From Aureimonas phyllosphaerae (GTDB lineage Bacteria > Pseudomonadota > Alphaproteobacteria > Rhizobiales > Rhizobiaceae): a stretch of DNA of 64,000 nt. A program made the translations under genes and the position numbers. Position 1 is the stretch's first letter. Every line of letters begins with the position of its first letter. The DNA lies in assembly GCF_900113065.1 (NCBI RefSeq), contig NZ_FOOA01000001.1, positions 248,001-312,000 on the forward strand. Direction: 5' to 3'. The notes beneath the pieces are model-generated. The model ran no database searches and was not told the origin of the DNA. It saw only the letters and a list, made by a program, of their open reading frames with translations. Of this stretch, positions 63,704 through 64,000 are shown one piece after another.

Positions 63704-64000
63704 ATGATCGCAACCGCGCTCGTCTTCGCGCTCGGCGCCTTGGTCGCCAGCTTCCTGGCCCTCGTCTTCGCGCCGATCCTGTGGAGCAACGCCCAGCGCC
63801 TTGCGCGGCGCGAATTCGAGGCCAATATCCCGGCGTCCGTCCGCGAAATGCGCGCCGAGATCGACGCTGCGCGCGCCAGGGCGGCCTTCGATCTCGGCCA
63901 GGAGGCGATACGGCATCGCGCCGCGCAGGAGACGGTGGTCCGCGAGCGCGCCGAGGCCGGTCGTGCCATCCTCGAAAACGGCCAGCTTCTTTCGCGGCAG
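63704..64000 (+). CDS. Membrane-anchored coiled-coil protein (cut by window end)
   Basis: The visible 99 residues start MIATALVFALGALVASFLAL, a membrane segment, followed by a long charged helix (SVREMRAEIDAARARAAFDL, EAIRHRAAQETVVRERAEAG). Similar one-helix anchored coiled-coil proteins of unknown function are common in Hyphomicrobiales. The frame is still open at the window edge. It lies 126 bases after the EipA-like gene. Confidence 0.7.
   Translation, partial: MIATALVFALGALVASFLALVFAPILWSNAQRLARREFEANIPASVREMRAEIDAARARAAFDLGQEAIRHRAAQETVVRERAEAGRAILENGQLLSRQ

Overview
The window reads as an ordinary chromosomal stretch of a GC-rich alphaproteobacterium of the order Hyphomicrobiales (Rhizobiales). 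Pointers are a FeuP/FeuQ two-component pair, the CtrA-SciP-ChpT cell-cycle set with a FliJ-like gene beside ctrA, DUF1134 (EipA-type), DUF5330, DUF2336 and DUF1491 proteins, and a gene transfer agent (GTA) cluster. The family cannot be fixed from sequence alone; an Aurantimonadaceae-like member is a guess. No insertion sequence, integrase, CRISPR array or rRNA operon is visible.

Layout. 1-3946 (minus strand): 3' part of the cytochrome c maturation gene ccmI, a small surface lipoprotein, and feuQ-feuP with a FeuN-like periplasmic protein. 4038-18510 (minus strand): a GTA structural cluster in the canonical order g1 to g15 (packaging, portal, protease, capsid, connectors, tail, tape measure, baseplate hub, peptidase, host-specificity protein), plus one tiny unassigned ORF and a holin-like protein at the distal end. 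Most genes overlap by 1-4 bases; RNA hairpins occur beside the capsid and major tail genes. 18600-18670 holds a likely GTA promoter and an AT-rich tandem repeat. 18631-24315: a YcgN-like protein, penicillin-binding protein 1A, a DUF1214 protein and its membrane partner, and DUF2336. 24320-27115: an operon with a DivJ-like kinase, a peptidoglycan-binding membrane protein and DUF1491. 27520-29725: DUF5330, SufE, DUF6456 and a protein made of the DnaA DNA-binding domain alone.

29729-34833: AcrR/AcrA/AcrB-type multidrug efflux with a near-textbook AcrR operator. 34879-38119: molybdate uptake (modE, modA, modB, modC, mop). 38234-40116: two PfkB sugar kinases. 40173-43899: a PaoABC-type molybdenum aldehyde oxidoreductase lacking a Tat signal. 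43993-46813: AnmK, a DUF2793 protein (candidate GTA tail fibre) and a secreted peptidoglycan-binding-domain protein. 46924-52540: an hfaA/hfaB/hfaD-like set, that is a CsgG-family outer-membrane export lipoprotein flanked by two secreted Asn/Gly/Ser/Ala-rich repeat proteins, one of 1231 residues. This is the most unusual locus here.

53260-64000: a DMT transporter, an AAG-type DNA glycosylase, tRNA-Met, a membrane GGDEF-EAL protein, a Gfo/Idh/MocA oxidoreductase, mnmA, then the cell-cycle cluster sciP, fliJ-like, ctrA, a receiver protein with a lost phosphorylation site, chpT, an EipA-like protein and a truncated coiled-coil membrane protein at the window edge. The window therefore holds a GTA cluster together with several relatives of the regulators (CtrA, ChpT, DivJ-like) that control GTAs or the cell cycle in other alphaproteobacteria, and a probable surface-adhesion export system.
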